The notes beneath the pieces were generated by a model. The model had not been told where the DNA came from and did not search any database. It saw only the letters and a list, made by a program, of their open reading frames with translations. From contig FJUW01000036.1 of the NCBI GenBank assembly GCA_900074885.1, forward strand, positions 1 to 64,000: a DNA stretch of 64,000 nt, read 5' to 3'. The DNA comes from Rhynchosporium graminicola (Eukaryota > Ascomycota > Leotiomycetes > Helotiales > Ploettnerulaceae). The position numbers and the translations under genes were made by a program. This document shows, piece after piece, positions 61,268-64,000 of the stretch (position 1 is the first letter of the stretch; each line of letters begins with the position of its first letter).

Positions 61268-61797
61268 TATAGGAGTTAGCGTTATAGATCCGTAGAACTC
61301 TTGTACCTTACCTGAAGACTATCCCTAATACTAAAGCGAGGAACTTACTTATAATAAGAGAAGAGTTAATTAGGTCGATTAATATATAAGATTATAGTAA
61401 ACTACTATAGTAATTAGTAATAATACTTACTCTAGGAACTATATTGTAGTCTAAGAAAAGTAAACTTATAAGTTTAAGTAGTTATCGCGATTGAAAAGGA
61501 GAGGCTTTAATATTAATAAACCCCTTCCTTTATATACCTTACGCTCTACTTAAACTCGACTCCTGCTATAAACAGATAAAGTAAATATAGCTTACCGCCT
61601 AATTTAGAGCTATAACTAATATAGTACTATTATAGTAATATAACTAGTCAGAACTTAATAAAGAATTTACTACTACTAAAGAGCAGCTAGCGCTTATTAC
61701 GCGAATATCGACGAAAATAGTTATAATAAAGACTAATTTCTAGTATAAACTATAACTTTCTAAGCTTAGAGTTAAGCTCTTCTTAGGGGAGGAGTAA

Positions 61798-62065
61798 TAT
61801 AATAATAGCTCACCTGAATATTATATAAGAAGAAGGATAGATACTAGGGCCTAAGTTCATAGGTATCCCGGCAGAACTAGTATCTGACTCGGTATAGTAT
61901 CGGACTAGTACTAGTATATATATATAAGGTGCCTTGCACTCGATCTCTCTTCTTCTTCCTTCCTTATCTTTTTATTTCCTTCGTAGTAGACTATATAAGA
62001 TCGCTCTTGACCTCCCTACTTGTTTATTCTTGCTTATATACCGCCTTGAGTCTTGTCTCGTTATA
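61798..62065 (+). repeat. 3' LTR of B1
   Basis: TATAATAATAGCTC ... CTCGTTATA, 268 bp, preceded by the purine tract AGGGGAGGAG. Confidence 0.94.
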
Positions 62066-64000
62066 ATATTTAGTATACTTCGTATTAAGACTCTTTTTTA
62101 GTTAATTTATCTAGTAGTTACGTAAGTCTAACTATATTTTATCTCTCTTCTAGTATACTAGAGCTAAAGTCCTTATCTTATTAGCGCTATCTTCCTATTT
62201 CTAAGCGGATACTACTATATTCGACTAGTATAAGTCAGTAATCTTCTTTATTTTCTCTATAAATACTATTACTTATTCGCTCGATAGTAGCTAAGAGTTA
62301 ATCTCGGGTTCTATTTCTAATAATATAAGTAATAGCGCTTTATACTTATATATAGTAAAGAATAAGCTTATCCTAAGGCCTATATAGTAATATCTGTTTA
62401 ACGCTAACTAAGCTATAAGGAGCTACTTTTTCTAGTCGGACTACTCTTAGCTAATAAAGTTTTATAGAGAAGCTTAGATATCTTAATTTAGCTTTTCTAG
62501 TTCTCTATTAGTTTATAAGTAGTATCTAAAGCTAAGTCTTTATTATATATCGATTAAATAATAAAAGGTTTTCTAGAATATACTTATTTAGTTAGTATTT
62601 CTATTACTTATAATCGCTCGCAGTATCTTATAGTTTCTTACTTAGTATTCTATAAATTTCTTAGCGTATTCCTCTGCTTTTATACTAAGTATCACTTTAA
62701 CGACTACTTATTTACTTAACTAGTCTTTAATTACCTAAGGGTAATAGTTACCTTAAGAGTTTAGTAAGTTAGTTATAAAGTCTATAGATATCTCTTAGAA
62801 GAATTAGTTAAGAATTAATAGTAATTTTAAGAGTTTATACTTATATTCCCTTTATACTTTATTTCTCTTATAATAGTTATAATTCCTTAAGAATTATTTT
62901 ATATACCTTAACTATAGTAGCTAGTAGAAGGAGTATCCTAGTATCGATATAGTAGAGTCCTGCCCTAGATAACTATAGACCAGCGAGTTATAGACGGACT
63001 AGATAAGCTTTATTCTTAGAGTATTATTTTCGAGAGTCTTAAGGTCTATCGCTTTATAATCAGACTCTAGTATAACTAGGGCGCTTAGTACTTATAACTT
63101 TCTATAGTAATATAAGTAGTTCTTTATATCTATACTATAGTCGCTTACTTAGATTTTAATCTTAATTTCGCTTAGGAAAGATTAAGCTCTATCTTATAAT
63201 AAGCGGAATATAATTTAATATATTATATCTTCTTATACTATAGTATCTTATAAGTTATTTAGTTCTTTATCTTAGAAAGGACCTCTAGATACCGCTAAGT
63301 CTAAGGTAAGGAATTAGCCGGAGAGTATAGTTAATAGCTAAGTAGATATAAGTACTACTCTTATTCTATCTTCTTCTTCTGAAGCTAGCTAGTATACTAT
63401 ATATTCCGGGTCTAAAACCCTGCGGAACCTCGAGTTTATATCGCTTTCCCCTAATGTATCTTACTCCTTTTATAATAAGGTATCCGGGATAATAGCTTCG
63501 GATCCCAGCCTATATACTAAGGTAAACTGGAATAGTACTAAGGTCTTATACTAGCGTACTTAACGCTCCGATAGCTATCGCTTAGTTATAAAATACTTAA
63601 GGTTCTTATAATCTATCTAAATTATAAAGGAGCTATATACTTTTAACTTAAGGGTTTAGAATTTTAAGTAAATAATTACTACTAGTATCTCCTTATTATA
63701 GATATTATAATTAATTTCAGCTTTATTTAGCTTCTAAGCGAAGAAGCTTACTAGTCGTTAGACTTTATTCTTTTCTTATAGAAGAGCGCTTTCTATTACG
63801 AATCTATTATAATTAGTCTCTAAGAATATCTGAAGTCTCGGATCCTAGTATATAAGTACTAGAGTATTATAAAACTTCTCTATTAGAGCTTTAAATACTT
63901 TCTCCTTTAGTTTTCCCTAAGAGAATAAGCGATCCTTCTCTATTAACGCTATTAAGAGCGTAGCTAGCTTTAAGTAGTTCGCTATAAATATTTAATAGAA
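62066..64000 (-). pseudogene. pol: Family C Ty3/Gypsy pol end (RT thumb, RNase H, integrase), broken
   Basis: A third family, facing left. From the right edge: RT thumb (about 64000-63880), RNase H with DPRLQIFLETN near 63848-63810 (catalytic Asp changed to Asn), integrase zinc-binding remnant (LRNYNYYKRNKV, about 62900-62860) and integrase core with SIDFIT near 62793-62772 and VIKDQLSKQVVVKV just after. The integrase C-terminal LDLRNY motif lies near 62135-62111, just before the B1 insertion point. The motif set resembles the Tf1/sushi-type fungal chromoviruses. It has many stops but somewhat more CpA/TpG than B1. The rest lies beyond both edges: right of the window, and left of B1, where it is not seen. 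Confidence 0.82.

Larger units (their letters stand above)
57542..62065 (+). mobile_element. Family B1, 3' part (RT to 3' LTR)
   Basis: Resumes B1 pol from the repeated GATAA, collinear with B0 from 8163 at offset 49379. Ends with a 268-bp LTR. The sequence beyond belongs to element C, so B1 was inserted in C. Right flank ATATT (62066-62070). Confidence 0.92.

Noticed and set aside
4968..62065. Dating insertions from LTR divergence
   Set aside because: RIP dominates the differences between LTRs, and even the two LTRs of one element have unequal RIP load (B3), so ages would be meaningless.
1..64000. Mitochondrial or bacterial AT-rich DNA
   Set aside because: Gypsy pol genes with LTRs and TSDs, RIP-type substitutions and fungal intron signals indicate nuclear fungal DNA.

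Overview
The window is gene-free, transposon-packed DNA, most likely a heterochromatic AT-rich block of a filamentous ascomycete (Pezizomycotina). The main sign is repeat-induced point mutation (RIP). CpA and TpG are almost absent and TpA is in great excess: 14161-14220 has 14 TpA and no CpA or TpG. Paralogous copies differ almost only by C/T and G/A transitions, and nearly every long reading frame is cut by TAA or TAG. I see no host gene, tRNA, rRNA or CRISPR array.

Three families of Ty3/Gypsy LTR retrotransposons account for essentially every base. All have the order gag, protease, reverse transcriptase, RNase H, integrase; A and B also have a chromodomain-like end (chromoviruses). Family A has 235-bp LTRs (TGTGACG...CGTCACA): truncated copy A1 (1-4966, +), a solo LTR (20568-20816) and full copy A2 (20912-27475, -). 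Family B is about 7.78 kb with 268-bp LTRs (TGTAACGA...TCGTTACA): copies B0 (4968-12685, +), B2' (13254-17460, -), B1 (17461 to 62065, +, interrupted), B2 (27876-57541, -, interrupted), B3 (30671-38886, +) and B4 (42005 to about 57078, -). Family C is only an integrase/RNase H end at 62066-64000 (-).

Target-site duplications (TSDs) give the nesting. B1 was hit by the family A solo LTR (AAATT), by A2 (AAGAC) and by B2 (GATAA). B2 was hit by B3 (TTAGT/CTAGT, a RIP-altered pair) and by B4 (AAGGG). B1 itself sits in the integrase end of element C. A second, diverged copy of the B1/B2/B3 insertion junctions lies at 12686-19999.

Six single Ns (4967, 20000, 30313, 34547, 42906, 53648) are contig joins, not point ambiguities. 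At four of them the sequence after the N repeats earlier sequence (333 bp identical, 438 bp with five differences, 4113 bp identical, 3238 bp identical). At one (30313) about 1.4 kb is missing. The apparent length and copy number of the window are therefore partly assembly artefact.

The most unusual feature is in family B. Between the end of pol and the 3' LTR each copy carries a relic gene of about 930 nt on the opposite strand. It has its own TATA-like box, basic clusters near its C-terminus and a 53-nt sequence with fungal intron signals (GTAAGT, TACTAAC, TAG, each surviving in different copies) whose removal joins the two coding parts in frame. I do not recognise its product.
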